From assembly GCA_037447655.1 (NCBI GenBank), contig JBBHKE010002948.1, positions 396,449 to 460,448 of the forward strand: 64,000 nt of DNA. Reading direction: 5' to 3'. Positions 11,144 to 24,074 of this stretch are shown here, piece after piece; the stretch's first letter is position 1, and each line of letters starts with the position of its first letter. This stretch comes from Zygnema cylindricum. Taxonomy: Eukaryota; Streptophyta; Zygnematophyceae; Zygnematales; Zygnemataceae. A program made the translations under genes and the position numbers. The notes below the pieces were generated by a model. The model saw only the letters and a list, made by a program, of their open reading frames with translations, was not told where the DNA came from and made no database searches.

Positions 11144-14100
11144 TCGCGTCAGACTCAAAGAAGGGGAAGGGAAAGGAGAAAATCACAGTGATGGCTAGTG
11201 GATCATCTCTAGTAGCAGATGTGAAGAAAACTGAGGCAAATGATACTAAAATCTAGGATTTCAACAATACCGTTGCAACTCATTTTATTCTGGGGCGTTT
11301 CACTCGTGGAGTGGCTACGCCTCATCTTCATGTGGATAGGGCAGACGAGCTATGAGAAGCTCTTGTCAACATTTACAAGAGTGGTACAATTCAGCAACAA
11401 AAGCTTGCAGATCAAAAGATACAAGCGTATGTATACAAAGGGGGAAAGATGTTAAATTTTTGTAATGACTTGGCTGGGTTATTTTTGGAGTTGGAGAGTG
11501 CAGGGAAAAGGGAGAGTGATAAAGAGAAGGTGAATAATTTTTAATGAAACTCCCAGATGATAATGAGAAATTGGTTAACAAAGCTCAAGATTTGTCAGAT
11601 CATCTTTGGATTTGGAACTCCGTTGTGTGGATGATTTTGGTTCGGGAAAGCACAATTCAGATTTGTAGAGGAGGAAAAAGTGTTCAAACATTAGCTGGTG
11701 GTATTAACTGGGGGATTAAGGCTTCTAAGAAACCTTATGGGAACTTTGGTGGAGGAGGAAGAGGAAACCATGAAGGATATGGACAAAGGGCTCGGAATGG
11801 GGCTTTGCCATTTTTGTAAGAAGTCGGGACACCACATGGCGGAGTGCACTTAGTTGACAAAGTTGAGATTGAAGGACGAACCGTTTGGAAAACCGGCCGC
11901 AAGGAAAAAGAAGGCATTTATGGCGACACAAGTCATAGAAGAGGATGCCGATGATAATGATGGAGAACTTCTCCTCAACGGGGAGTTGGAGGTGAAAGGT
12001 GAGCCGGAGATTCCAAGGAGGCAAAAGTGTGCTTTCGGTGAAATGAAAGAAGCTCTTAAAGAAGGATAGATCATTGATTCAGGGGCCTCTATGCATATGT
12101 GTAGAGAAAAATCATGGTTTACCAAAATGAGAAAGATCCCTACTGTAGAGATAGAGTATGGGGATGGGAGAATAAAGTCCACTAATTCAGTGGGATCACA
12201 GCTTAAAAAGGTAGCCAAGGAATGTTTAGGTTGATTTTGAGTAATGGAAAGACGGGAGTTTACTATGTTGGTGTAACTGATTTTATGATGTGGCATAAAA
12301 TATTGGGACATGTGCATCTAGATAGATTAAAGGAAATGGAGAAGATGGGGGTAGTTGAGGGAATACATTTTGGTGATAATGAGACTTTGGATGATTTTAG
12401 TGGGTGTGCTCAAGGAAAGGCCCACAGATTGCCTTTTCTCAAAGCTGCAACATATATGGGTGAAAAGGTCTTGGATTTAGTTCATACTAACATATGGGGA
12501 CCGTCCAAAGTGCCATAAGTTTGAGGGAAAAATTATATGCTTACTATTATTGATGATTGGTCTAGATACTATAGAGTTTATTTCTTAAAAAACAAATCTG
12601 AGGCTTCAGCTTATTTTAATGAGTATATAGCATGGAGTGAAAAGCTTCATGAAACACCTATAAAGAGAGTTAGGAGTGATAATGGGGAAGAATTCACTTC
12701 TAATAAATTTGAGGATTACTTCAAACAGCAAGGGGTTCAACATCAAAACACTGTCCCAAAGAACCCAAAACAAAATGGTGTAGCCGAGAGACTAGATCGG
12801 ACAATAAGTGATACCGCTCGTTGTATGTTGACAGATAAAAAGATAAAGAAAAGGTTTTGGGCAGAGGCTATGAATTGTGCTAACTATCTCAAAAATAAAG
12901 TCCTTACCTCGGTCGTAAAAGGCCAAACACCTTATGAACGATGGACCAGGAGAAAACCTAATACTTCACTCTTAAAGGTGTTTGGAAGTCAAGTGTTTAG
13001 TCTAAACATAGAAAAATCTGATTGGAAGTTAGATGATAAAGGAAAGCCGGGATACTAACTTGGGTATGATTAAAATGTAAAGGGATATAGAGTTTATGAT
13101 CTCGGAAGAGAAGACATAATTATAGTAAAACACTTAGTAGTCATGGACGAAGGAAAGTCCATAGATCCTTTTAAGTACACTAAACCGGTCAAAATTAGAA
13201 TTGAATCAGAAAATGAGTTAGATTCAGATTCTTCTAACCAAACTTTGGTTCAGCCTGACCTTGCAGAGGAAGAGAAAAATCTGACCGAGAGTGATCCTCT
13301 CTTAGAGACACTACTTCCAATTCAAACCGAGGAAAGACAGGAAATGGATGATGAACGTCCGGAGATAGACTCCACGGATAGGGGAGAAGATGAAGTCGTT
13401 GGGAGAAATCCGAGATTACCCTCCATCCCAGCATCAGAGTTTGAAGGAGGAAGGAGAAGTAGCAAGAGACTTCAAGAAAGGCAATTGAACAACAAGGTAA
13501 CTAAGATGTCACGTTTTAGCGACCCCCAGACTTACTCAGAGGCAATTAATAGTCCGGAAAGTAGTAGATGGGTGACAGCCATTAATGATGAGATGGCTTC
13601 CATTATGGAAGCAAACACATGGGAGTAGGTGGATTGTCCTCCGGACAGAAAGCCAATAGGATGTAAGTGGGTATTTAAGTTGAAACTCAACCCGGATAAC
13701 ACCATTGAGCGATACAAAGCCAGATTAGTGGCAAAGGGGTTCACACAGAAGGAGGGAATCGATTATGAGGAGACCTTCGCTCCGGTTGTTAGATTTCCCT
13801 CCATCCGGATTCTACTTAGTCTAGCGGCAACGGAAGACATGGAAGTGCACCAAATGGACATCAAAACCGCTTTCTTACACGGGGAATTAGAAGAAGAGAT
13901 CTTCATGCGACAGCCGGAAGGGTTTGTTGAGAAGGGAGAAGAAAGTAAGGTGTGCAGATTGATAAAATCTCTTTATGGACTAAAGCAAGCTCCACGTCAA
14001 TGGAACAAGAAGCTGGAAGAGTTTTTGACGAGTTTGGGATATATCCGAATCAGTTCGGATCATTCCATCTATCTATTTGAGGATGAGGAAGGTATAATTT

Positions 14101-15106
14101 TCATTGCTATCTATGTGGATGATTTGTTTATTTTGAGTAAGTCAATGGTGAAAATTAATAGGCTGAAAAAGGATCTAAAGAATAGATTTGAAATGAAGGA
14201 CTTGGGAGAGGAAAAGTACATTTTGGGAATTCAGATGGAAAGAGATAGAGAGAAAGAAACAATTAGACTAACTCAAAGAGAAACAATAGGGAATATGCTT
14301 GAAAAATTTCAGATGGATAAAGCAAATAGTTGTACGACTCCCATGGACTTAAAGAAGGGAAATGAGGGGAGCTCAGAAGAGGGAGTCTTGATCTTGGATA
14401 ATGAGTTAGGGCCTGAGGAAAACAAGTTCATGCAAACTATTCCAAACAGACAGGTTGTCAGTAGTTTGATCTATTTTATGAACTGTACTCGTCTTGATAT
14501 TGCAACAGCTGTGGGAGTAATAAGTATGAGTCTAAATGATCCTATGAAGAAAGATTGGGAAGCGGCCAAAAGGGTCATGCAGTACTTGATAAGAACAAGA
14601 TATCTATGGTTGCATTTGGGAGGGGATAATACTGACATCACCACTTGGAGTGATGCCAGTTATGGGGATGCTCCGATGAGAAGGTGTACTTCTCGGTATG
14701 TGTTGTATGTTGGGAATGGGGCTTGATGTTGGAGCAGCAGCAACAAAAGGTGATTGCTCAGTCCACCATGGAGGCTGAGTATATGGCCTCTTGTTCGGCT
14801 GTGAAAGAATTGATGTGGGTGAAATCTTTGCTTCAAGAATTGGGATATATGAAGAGTGGAGTGCAAAAGATATTTTGTGACAATCAAGTTGCGATTGCAA
14901 TTGCAACAAATCCTAAGCATCACTTTAAAGCAAAGCATATGGATATTCGTTTGAGCTTTGTTAGAGAGAAAGTTGAGAATAAAATAATTAGTTTGGAATA
15001 TAGACCAGATGGAGAGATGGTAGAAGATATGATGACTCAGCCGGTTCCTTCTCCCAAATTAACATTTTGTAAAGAGAAGTGTGGATTGAAGGAAAAGATA
15101 GACTAG
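11144..15106 (+). pseudogene. Ty1/copia gag-pol relic, element 2
   Basis: A nearly complete but broken polyprotein. Gag runs about 11160-11850 (HFILGRFTRGVATPHLHVDRADEL; several stops) with zinc knuckle CHFCKKSGHHMAEC ending near 11848. Protease IIDSGASMHMC is near 12069-12102. A deletion near 12200 removes the protease-integrase linker. GAG-pre-integrase is MMWHKILGHVHLDRL, then integrase (12480-13060) with DDWSRYYRVYFL and SDNGEEFTS, RT (13629-14350) with [15 protein letters not shown] and YVDDLFIL, and RNase H to 15106. Stops include TAG at 13626 before [13 protein letters not shown] and a frame change near 14725 in RNase H. It ends in polypurine tract GAAAATAAGGGGAG beside the LTR at 15120. 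I see no initiator-tRNA primer site after the upstream LTR. Confidence 0.9.
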
Positions 15107-15207
15107 AAAATAAGGGGAGTGTTGAAAAGTGATATTTTATATTCTACCTTTTTTTTGGGATCCTGCAGTTCTCATACTTGTTACTTGTCGAGTCACTGAG
15201 AATTGAC

Positions 15208-15225
15208 AGGCAGCCATGGCTGCCT
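15208..15225. repeat. Perfect 18-bp palindrome centred on CCATGG
   Basis: AGGCAGCCATGGCTGCCT is its own reverse complement. The CCATGG core and a neighbouring TAGTCACTGA-like sequence occur at the equivalent place in every LTR of the window. Confidence 0.85.
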
Positions 15226-15264
15226 CAGACAGATGAGAAGATAGGCAGAAGACAAGGCTCTTGC

Positions 15265-15350
15265 AAAAGTTAGGTTGCAACAGGACTTGATCCTGTGACC
15301 TCCAGACAAATAACGATTAGAAGACCGCCTTATCCATTAGGGCTTGATGA
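15265..15350 (-). promoter_or_regulatory. Antisense tRNA-Arg(UCU)-like Pol III module 7
   Basis: On the minus strand, a D-arm block CCCTAATGGATAAGGCGG (within 15347-15325) closely resembles eukaryotic tRNA-Arg. It is followed by CTTCTAA, a possible anticodon loop with UCU, and by a perfect T arm ACAGG-ATCAAGT-CCTGT (B box at 15293-15283). TTTT is at 15268-15265. The anticodon and acceptor stems are poor. Confidence 0.65.
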
Positions 15351-16170
15351 ATCGATACATTTATCCCATTTGATAAGTATTTAAAAATGACATAGCGACA
15401 TATTATTTTTTAACGACTTACGGAACGAAACGAAACATGGAACGTGTGGTACCGCACGAAATGCAGTACCGCACGAAATAAATGAAACAACATTTGATTT
15501 CGACGGACGAAATTAAATGTCGCGATCGACAGCTCGCAAAGGACGAAGGAATTTCAAACGGTCATCACGGAATGTTGACTGTCGAAATTCAACGGTCAAC
15601 ACGGAACATTGACCGGTGAATTTCAACGGTCAACATTTATGAGTGCCGGTATGCCGGAACGATTATCTAGGAGCAGTTCGGTGAAATGGGAGGAAATGAC
15701 ACGTGGCATCATCCTATAAGATGCCGGAAGAGAAAAAAGACAGAATAACGTTGACCTATTAGCCACGTGGCAGACTGGAAGTGGTGCCGAATATATCCGT
15801 ACATAAAGTACGGCAGGTGTTGTTCTTTGTATGTGCAATAACTAGAGTAATTTATTTTGATTGGTTTATAGTAGCTATTAGGAGGTTTTCAGGACTTAGA
15901 CAAAAAATTTGAAAGTCCTCTCTCCTAAAGGCCATCTCTATAAACAAGTTGACTTTCAAAAGCCATAATTTAATGCTCAAATGAGCAAATTCAATGATTC
16001 TTTTTGCAGCGGACTCAGGGGAGTCCACGCTGCAAAGAGGTGTAGTTGGCTAGAGTTTTTGTGTGCCAAGGTGGCACATATACATTGCCAAAGTCAAAAG
16101 TCCTAATATTATCCTAGGGGCTTCATATAAACTAGACATTGTGTGTACCAATGGAGGTCACAGAATTACA

Positions 16171-19100
16171 TTTTTGTGCACTTATTGATGCACAATCTTC
16201 TATTGGGGGGTCATTTCATGAGTTTCAATAGGCAGCTCTGCTTATTAGAGGTCTGCGTAGTAGCATGAAAGGTGTGTCTGTTCAGCTAAAGAGTCATGAT
16301 AAAACTAGTTGGTCAGTTAAGTTAGCGTAAAATCGTATATTGGAGGAAGAGACTAATAGTAAACTCCTTGAAGGAGAATTAAAGGTTGAAGCTTTTGCCA
16401 AAGACTTTGACAAAAAAATCATGTTAATAGAACAAAAGTCACTTCAACCAGAATCAGAATGAGTTTAATGAGAGGCCGAATAGGCTATCTTCTACTACTT
16501 GTTTTTATTGTTCTGAGAAGGGTCAATGATACAGGTACTGTTTTAAGCTGAAAAAGGCTAATTTGACAGGTTTATACAGGCCAAGTTGTCAGCAAAGTCA
16601 ATATCACAAAGGCTTTTCTACAAATCCTACCCATGGAATTGCTATTTTTTCAGCTTTTGCAACTGATGTAAATGAGTGTATGAGCTTCAATGAGCAAGAG
16701 GAGGCGGAGCTATTTGCTATGGCAGCAGCCATGGAGGGTCCAAAGGATGCAGCATAGATCATGGACACGGGAGCATTGGCCCACATGTGGTGGAACAAGG
16801 CGGCTTTTCAAAATCTGAAGGAAATGTCTCCAAAGAGTATCTACTATGCTTGTGGAATGAGTGTTCAAACCTCAGCTCAGGGTGATGTATCTTTGATGGT
16901 AGATGTGGGAGGAAAGTCGGTAGAGAGAACCCTTCACAATGTTTTGTATGGTTCAGACTTTAAGAAAAATCTCTTTTCTATATCCTTAGTTGAGAGCAAA
17001 GGCTTGGAAGTCATTCTGAAAAGAGGTAGACAAAATGTTAGCAAGAAAGGAAAAGTAGCAGTAATAGGAAATAGAGATGCTAGCAATATGTACCGGATGG
17101 ACATGGCTGAATACAAAGAAAATGATGTTCTCTACTCCCGTGTCCAATCTGATAATGAGTTGTGGCATAAAATATTAGGACGTATAAATTATGATAGTCT
17201 TCAGAAAATGGTGAATTCGGGAAAAGTTATGGAGTTTCTCTCACTTCTCATCCTATAAAATCATGTGATGGTTGTTCACTTGGCAAGATCCACAGATTGC
17301 CATTTCCACAGGAAACAAACCACAGATGGGACAAAGTTCTACAAGTAATACATTCTGATGTTCTAGGTCCTTCACAAGTAGCTTCAGCTGGAGGCGTCCA
17401 CTATTTCGTTACATTCACAGATGACTACTCAAGGTACACCAAAGTTTACTTCATGCAATATAAAAGTGAGGTGTTTACTCACTTCAAACACAACAAAGCG
17501 TGGGCGGAAAAGCTTCATGGAGTTCCAATCTTGGCGTTGAGATTGGACAATGGGGGAGAATACACATCAAAGGAATTCGAAGAGTTTCTCCTTCAAGAAG
17601 GTATCAGTCACAATCTACAGTTTATATACTCAAGATAAAAATGGTGTTTCTAAAAGATTAAATAGGAAAGAGACAGTGAGTGCTCGGTCCATGCTTGCAG
17701 ATAAAGGGCTAGATTTGAAATTCTGGGTTGAAGCACATAACTGTGCTCTTTATATTAAAAACAATTTTTTTTCTATATATCTGCTAGCACAACACCTAAT
17801 GAGCTTTGGACAAGAGAGAAACCTGATGTTAGTCACTTTAAGATATTTGGCAGCAAATATTTTATTCTAGATACTATACAGGATAAATGGAAAATGGATG
17901 CTAAGGGCTTACTGGGAATTTTCATGGGGTATGATGATAATGCAAAAGGTTATAGAGTATTTATATTTGAGAAACAAAAAGAGATTATCTCTAAGAATAT
18001 CCAGATTAAGGATGAATTGAATTTGGTTAACTCTTTTAAAGTGCCAGACCAACTGGCAAAGGAACAACAAGAATATGTCATTTTTCACCATACTCTGTTC
18101 TTCCTTCAGTTCCCTTAGTGACTTCATAGCGTGATTAACCCTAGAATCCAGCACAGGCTGAACGAATTGTTACACCGTCACAACCAGCACAGGTCGTGGA
18201 TCACACAAGGTAGTCAATTCCAATGATACCGACGATTTCAGCCTAAGAATTTTTGGGGGGAAGGAGATCTAGCACCCGTTTGCAAGCAAGCTCTCACTTA
18301 GCTTTTTCTGCACCTGCAGAGGAGCCTCTAACAAATCAAGACTTTTTATTACCTAAGAGAAATCACTGGATCGAGGCGGCAAAAGATGAAATGAAGTCTA
18401 TAATCGAGGTTGGATCTTCTTTCGGGCAGAAAAGCCATCGGCAGCAAATGGGTATTCAAGGTGAAGTGGAACCTGGACAACACTATTAAAAGGACTAATA
18501 CCAGACTAGTGGCCAAGGGGTATAATCAAAAACAAGGTATTGATTCGGAAGAAACCTTCTCTCCAATTGTTAGATTTCTTATTGTCATAATTTTGCTAAG
18601 TCTAGCAGCTATAGAGAATATGGAAATACAGCATATGGATGTTAAAACTGCTTTCTTGCCTGGAGAGTTAAAGGATACCATTTACATGAAATAGCCTGAT
18701 ATGTATGTAGAAAAGGAAAGGAGGAATTGGTGTGTACTCGGAGAGGCCAAGTATATCTTAGGTATACAGGTAGAAAGAGACAGAAAGAAAAAGCTGATTA
18801 TATTGAATCATAAAAAAGCAATAGATAATATGCTTCAAAGATTTGAAATGAAAGATGTAAAAGGATCTGTAACTCCCATGGAATTCATGCTAAAATTGGA
18901 AGGAATTGATTCAGATTCAAGCATAATGGTTTGTGAGAGTTTGGAGACAAGGGAGGAACAGTTTATGGCTTCAAAGCCATATAGGCAGGTAGATGGAATT
19001 CTTATATATTTTATGAACTGTACGAGACTCGATACTGCAGCAGCTGTGGGAGTCTTGAGTAGAAGTCTGCAGAATCCTAAAAAAACAGACTGGGAAGCAG

Positions 19101-19656
19101 CAAAAAGGGTATTAAGATATCTTACAGGTACTCGAAATCTTAAGCTTGTACTCGGAGGAGGAGAGGTGAGAATACAGACGTGGAGCGATGCTAGCTATGG
19201 AGACATGTCAAGCCGCAACTGTACAACCGACTTTATTATGAAGATTGGAGATGGAACTTGCTATTGGAGTAACAAATTAAAAATGGTTACAGCTCAATCA
19301 ACAATGGAGTCAGAATATATGGCAGCAGCTTCCGCCTTCAAGGAGCTCCTATGGGTCAAGTCCATTTTACAAGAACTAGGGTATATGCAAACTGGTCCTC
19401 AGGCTATCTAGTGTGATAACCAGGCAACCATTGCAATCGCCTCTAACCCAAGCCATCACTTTAAGAGCAAACACTTAGATGTTAGACTTCACTTTGTTAA
19501 AGAAAAAGTACTTGCAAAAGTCATTAAATTGTGTTATTTATCAGATGAGAAGATGGTGGCTGATATGTAAACAAAGGCCCTTCCTGATCCTAAGTTGCAT
19601 TTTTGCAGAGTGGCGATTGGACTAAGTGAGTAACTCAGTCTCAAGATTTAGGGGAG
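16171..19656 (+). pseudogene. Ty1/copia gag-pol relic, element 3 (more diverged lineage)
   Basis: The gag fragment at 16190-16560 has a degenerate zinc knuckle (TCFYCSEKGQ, a stop where the next residue should be, then YRYC). The protease motif is IMDTGALAHMW near 16758 (DTG, not DSG). GAG-pre-integrase is ELWHKILGRINYDSLQKM, and the integrase core follows (IHSDVLGPSQVASAGG, DDYSRYTKVYFMQYKSE, LDNGGEYTSKEF). RT starts near 18420 (GSKWVFKVKWNLDNTIK, MDVKTAFLPGELKDTIYMK) but jumps from MYVEKE to LGEAKYILGIQVERD near 18730. About 110 residues that normally include the YVDD catalytic motif are therefore deleted. RNase H (WSDASYGD, then HFKSKHLDVRLHF) reaches about 19630. A purine tract (TTTAGGGGAGAG) follows. 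The deletion makes it inactive. Confidence 0.88.
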
Positions 19657-20700
19657 AGTTGAAAATTAAAATCTTTATATTCAGTAGGTAGGGCTGTGAG
19701 AGGAGACCAAAAAGACTTACAAGGTTTTCTAAGTAGTTTTATGTAATACTTACCTTTATTAGTATTACACTAGCAGAAGTACAATAGAGTGTATTGTACC
19801 TCTACAATGACGCATGTCAATGAGAGAATCTTATGCAAGTTTTACGGAGTGGCGCCGACACGCGTCACGCAATAGAAAAGTGGAATCGCCGGATCAGACG
19901 GACCGAATCAAGTCCGGATACTTCGGAAAATATATTGTACAGTATTTTTGGAATTGTGCAGATATTTTGGAAATGTATGGTACGGTACATTTCTATGATC
20001 ATTGATGGAAAAGTGCGGATATTTCGGAAATGTATAGAACGGTATGTTTTTATGATCATTGATTGGAATCTTGTCGACGGACGCGATTAACGTAGGTCCA
20101 CAAGTGACGAAGCATACCGTACGCGATTAACGTGGGACCACAAGTGACGAAGCATACCGTACGCACTCAAGTGCTTTGTACTACACTACCACAGTAATTT
20201 GGCTAGACTTTATTAACCATCGCTGACTAAGCACCAGAAACATTTATTGTACGGTACACTATCTGTATATATTTGGAGAACAATGTTTTGTAGTTTAGGG
20301 TAATATAAAATAGTGTTTCACTAATTAGTTTTTGGATAGCAATAATTAGGTTTTAGGAAGTACTCATGGTACAGTAACGTTCAGGTTGGATACTTTGTTG
20401 TAAGTCATGATAGTAATGTAGTACTGTCACCCGAATTAGTGTGACCAATAGATATTCATTGTGAGTATATAGTTTAGGACTTAGCAAATTTTGTATCATC
20501 CAGTTTTGGGATTATGATATTCTAAGGGCAGTTTTTGGGAAACTTCCAGACATCATATCTTTCATATCTTATGGTTTACTGGGTCATTTGACTGCAATTT
20601 TGGGAATTGTCAGTTTATTATGTTGTGTATCACTGTGGCTTATTTATGGCATATTGGCCTTTTGAGTCATATTTTGTATCAGTTGAAAGTTGGTTATTGA
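19657..20700 (+). mobile_element. Probable 3' LTR of element 3, right boundary unclear
   Basis: It starts AGTTGAAAATT right after the purine tract of element 3, against TGTTGAAA in the other LTRs. TTTAGGACTTAGCAAATTT near 20469 resembles AGGACTTAGGAAATTT of the element 1 LTR. The GACTC hairpin and a tRNA-like module are not found here. A 46-bp near-duplicate (acgcgattaacgt, then accacaagtgacgaagcatac) repeats at about 20080-20163. The right end is an estimate. Confidence 0.45.
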
Positions 20701-21689
20701 ATAGGTGTTTTGATAGCTTCTGTTGTTTTCCATGTCTACTTCCACTACCACTGTTGGTTCTCCTCGTGCAACGGTGGTCTCCTCCTACAACGGTGGTTGT
20801 AGAACAACAGGACAGGACAAAGAGACAGATAGTGTAAGAGATAGAGAATGACAGATATTAGGGTCGATTTGAGCTTTTTGGGACAAATTGGGACGGATTG
20901 GGACAGATTTTTTGAAGATTGGGACAGATGAATAAAGAGCTAGAGAGAGAGATAGAGTGACATAGAGAGAGAGAGGGGGGAGAGAGTGAGATTGAGAGCG
21001 AGAGAGGAAAAGAGAGGGAGAAAGAGAGGAAGGGAGAGTATGAGAGACGGAGATTGATAGAGATTAGAGAGATTAGGATAGATTGGGGCAGTTTGGGACA
21101 GATTGGCACAGATTGATGTTCTTCCAAGTTTTTGAAGTATGACATTTTATTGGTGCATTCCTAAACACAAAAATCTAATCAACAAAACCTAATTCGCGCT
21201 AATCGTAGAAGAACAAATGATGCACGCCAGCAAAAAGAGTAAAATAAACAATAATTCATCTAATCTTACAACATCTTACATTCAAAAAACAAAAGACAAT
21301 GAAGACCACAAAGCAAAACAAGTTAAAACATACGTGAAACCACCTCCAAACAATCTTCCATTGCAACATCTTGCATCTCAAAATTTGCTAGAGAGAAGAA
21401 AATGACGAAAAATAAAGGAGACAATGAGAGAAATTGATACGAAGTCAATTATAAAAAGAGATGGTAAAGAAAAGAACCTAAAATAAGTGAAGAAAATGAG
21501 AATTGTTATTTGTAATGAAAAATCCCTAAAATACCTATTATGGTCATCCAAAAAATGCGCTTTCTTTCTTCCCCTTACCACATGCCGATAAGTGGTCAAT
21601 GAATTTCCGACGTCTTGTGTGTAAAAACGCGTGTGATTGAGAGTAAGGGATTATGAGAAATAAAGTTGAGAAATGGTATAATGGGGAAG
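20701..21689. repeat. Non-coding stretch with GA-rich microsatellite
   Basis: 20935-21070 is a GA/GAGAGG-rich simple repeat. Diverged copies of a TTGGGACAGATT motif flank it (20880-20930 and 21085-21115). The open frames here are short and low in complexity. I see no gene. Confidence 0.6.
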
Positions 21690-22140
21690 GATAGAGGCTC
21701 TTTCACGGCCTTCGCTTTTGTGGAATTGCATCGGTTGCAAGTGACCCCTACACAGCCCCTGCATGGGAAAAAGTACGCACAGGTTGGAAATGGGCACTAG
21801 GTCTTTTTTTGTACTCTACGTAGGAATCTTTTAAAAAACCTCTAACACGTACGACAACGTCTACCTATTTGTTCATAACTTGTTACCGTAAATAAAATCA
21901 CCTCGTGATTTGATTTCAGTATAAATTTTAAAATGAGCTCGAGTGACACGAAAGTGGGTCGAAGCGCGCAAGACGACAAACTGTGGTACATTTAAAGTTG
22001 GAAGATGACGCAAATTGTACTGTGGTAATCTCATTTTTTTTGTACTGTTGCAGATTTTCTCGTTGTGGCCTACGTTTTGGGGGAAAACGTCAAGAAAAAA
22101 CCCTTCATCATCACATGGAAACATGCCATTAGTTTGTTCG
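21690..22140. repeat. Partial copy of a dispersed non-coding repeat
   Basis: It matches 23220-23670 along its length. Shared blocks include the segment around GGTCGAAGCGCGCAAGACG/GGTCGAAACGCGCAAGACG, then GACAAACTGTGGTACATTT, and the end AAAACCCTTC, ATCACATGG, AACATGCC. It is the right-hand part of the repeat unit described at 35290-36860. Confidence 0.6.
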
Positions 22141-22159
22141 GGTTGTGAATAGTCATCTA

Positions 22160-22310
22160 CTGTACGTTTTTCTAGTTGGTTATCGTTTTTCTAGTTGGTA
22201 ATCATTTTCTAGGTTTTTCTAGTTGGTAATCATTTTCTAGTTTGTAGGTTTTCTAGTTGGTAATTGGTAATCATTGTCTAGTTTGTAAATTTTCTAGTTG
22301 ATAGTCATCG
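22160..22310. repeat. Minisatellite TTTCTAGTTGGTAATCA
   Basis: Six or so diverged copies of a unit of about 17-30 bp built on TTTTCTAGTTGGTAATCATT. Confidence 0.75.
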
Positions 22311-22849
22311 TTGGTGTAGTACAGTGATTTTATTTAGTTTTGGTAGTTATTTGTTTTAATGACCGTTGCCTTTTTTGTTTGCTCTCTATTTTTTTGACCT
22401 AATTTTGTTTGGACTCAAGTAGTATTTAAATATTTTTTTTCTTTTTTTAAACCCCTTTTGTACCCTGACCGTTTTTCCATTGCAAGTTTTGATGTAAAGA
22501 ATCTCTCTTTTCTTCTCCTAGCGTAAACTGTCAATGGTTAACAAGAGTGTAAACTCCAATGCCAAAAAAAGAGTATTCAACGCCAAAAGTGACAAATGTA
22601 CCTGATGTTTGCTTCTATCCTTGTGGATTAAATTTGACCTTTGCTTCTGTCCTTGTATATTAAATTTGACCTGTACTAATGGTTATGTTGTACCACCATT
22701 ACTATTCGTGTCTTTTTTGCGTATAATAAAAACAAGAATATAATGGCATTTTCACTTGTAACAGTACTTAGTCTTGTAACTTTGTTTGTCATCGAAGATT
22801 CTCTATAGTACTGTTTATAGTGTTATGATGGTCGGCAACGAAATCGTTT

Positions 22850-23670
22850 CTTATATTGTGATGGATGTAGACGTGGGTGTAATTTGTGACGGTTGTAGAC
22901 GACTACAAAACTTGCAACAATTGATGACATTTCCAAAATAGCGACGATTTTAAACGTTTAGTTACTTGTGAGATTGTAGATTTCTACGGTTTGTGACATT
23001 TTGAGGTCATGCTCACTTGTGATAACGTCCATGTCATTAATTCCAAAACTTTCCGCCATGGTTTCCCGATTTTGTTTTTTCGTCTTTTTTCACTCTACAT
23101 GCCATCAAAATACACCCAAAGATAGTCAAAAGTATTTTTATAAAGATCTTTCATTTGATACCATTGTTGTCGTGTTTTGTTCCCAAAATTGTGAGATAGA
23201 GGCGGTAGTGGAAGAGGAAGAGACAGAGAGGGGCCTTCACGGACTTTGCTATTTTGAAATGGCATCCGTTGCTCGAGAACCCTCGACGGCCCCTAGACGG
23301 AAAAAAGTTTGTATGGCAGAGTGGTTTATTTTTTTTGGTACTCCGCGTACTGCAAAAAAAAATTCAAAAGCGTGTGACGCGTGCCACAATGTCTTTTTAT
23401 TCGCTTTTAACTGGTTACTTAAATTAAAATCATATCGCGAGGTGATTTCGGTGGAAGTTTGAAGATGAGCTTGAGTGACGCGAAGTGGGTCGAAACGCGC
23501 AAGACGACAAACTGTAGTACATTTCAAGTTGCAAGATGGCGCAAATTTAGTGTGGTATGTTTATTTTTTGGTAGGGCTGAAGATTTTTTCTCGTTGCGGG
23601 CTAAGATTTGGAGGGAAACGACAAAAAAAAACCCTTGCTTTATCACATGGGAACATGCCCCAAGTCTCGT
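22850..23670. repeat. Dispersed non-coding repeat unit, copy 1
   Basis: Successive blocks match the two tandem units at 35290-36860: TGTGACGGTTGTAGACG, a CACTTGTGA/GTCATT block, GCCATGGTTTCCCGATTT, then TCTTTCATTTGATACC. The sequence between 23670 and 24075 shows nothing recognisable. Confidence 0.6.
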
Positions 23671-24074
23671 CGTAAAATGCATAACTTTTATTGATGGTTT
23701 AGGCGTGACACTTCACTTTTTAGGAGTTGCTGCTCGGATTTTCTCGACGCGTACTACAGCGGAGAGAACGAGGCTACGAATATAGAGACTTCACTTTAGG
23801 GTTCAGCGAAGCCTTTCACGTAGCTCGAACTCTGTACAATATTGTTGTCGCTTTTTTATGACGTATTAGATGGGGGCAAGCTAGGTGAGTTACTTTAGTG
23901 TCTGCAAACCATGTCATGTATACCCACCTAGTTTAAGATGGTTTCTACTTAGAGAATTTATTCAAACAAAAATGAACAGTCATAAAGAGCGATTGAAAAT
24001 ACACTTTACATGGGAGAAAAATATTTGTGCGATAGTTTATCTTTATTTCATATTTTTAAAAGTACAAGTCTTTT

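Larger units (their letters stand above)
15120..16170 (+). mobile_element. LTR between elements 2 and 3 (3' LTR of element 2)
   Basis: It starts TGTTGAAAAG directly after the element 2 polypurine tract and ends CAGAATTACA at 16170, 1,051 bp. It shares only structural landmarks with the LTR upstream of element 2 (CATACTTGTT, the CCATGG block, GATTCTTTTTGC, GGACTC hairpin 16011-16026, ATGGAGG near the end). The two are therefore not a normal matched LTR pair. Confidence 0.85.

Noticed and set aside
20858-21145. 95-codon Ser/Leu-rich ORF
   Set aside because: Made by the GA microsatellite.
22160-22310. CRISPR-like array
   Set aside because: Repeats and spacers are not distinct, units are diverged, and the DNA is clearly nuclear plant. 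It is a minisatellite.
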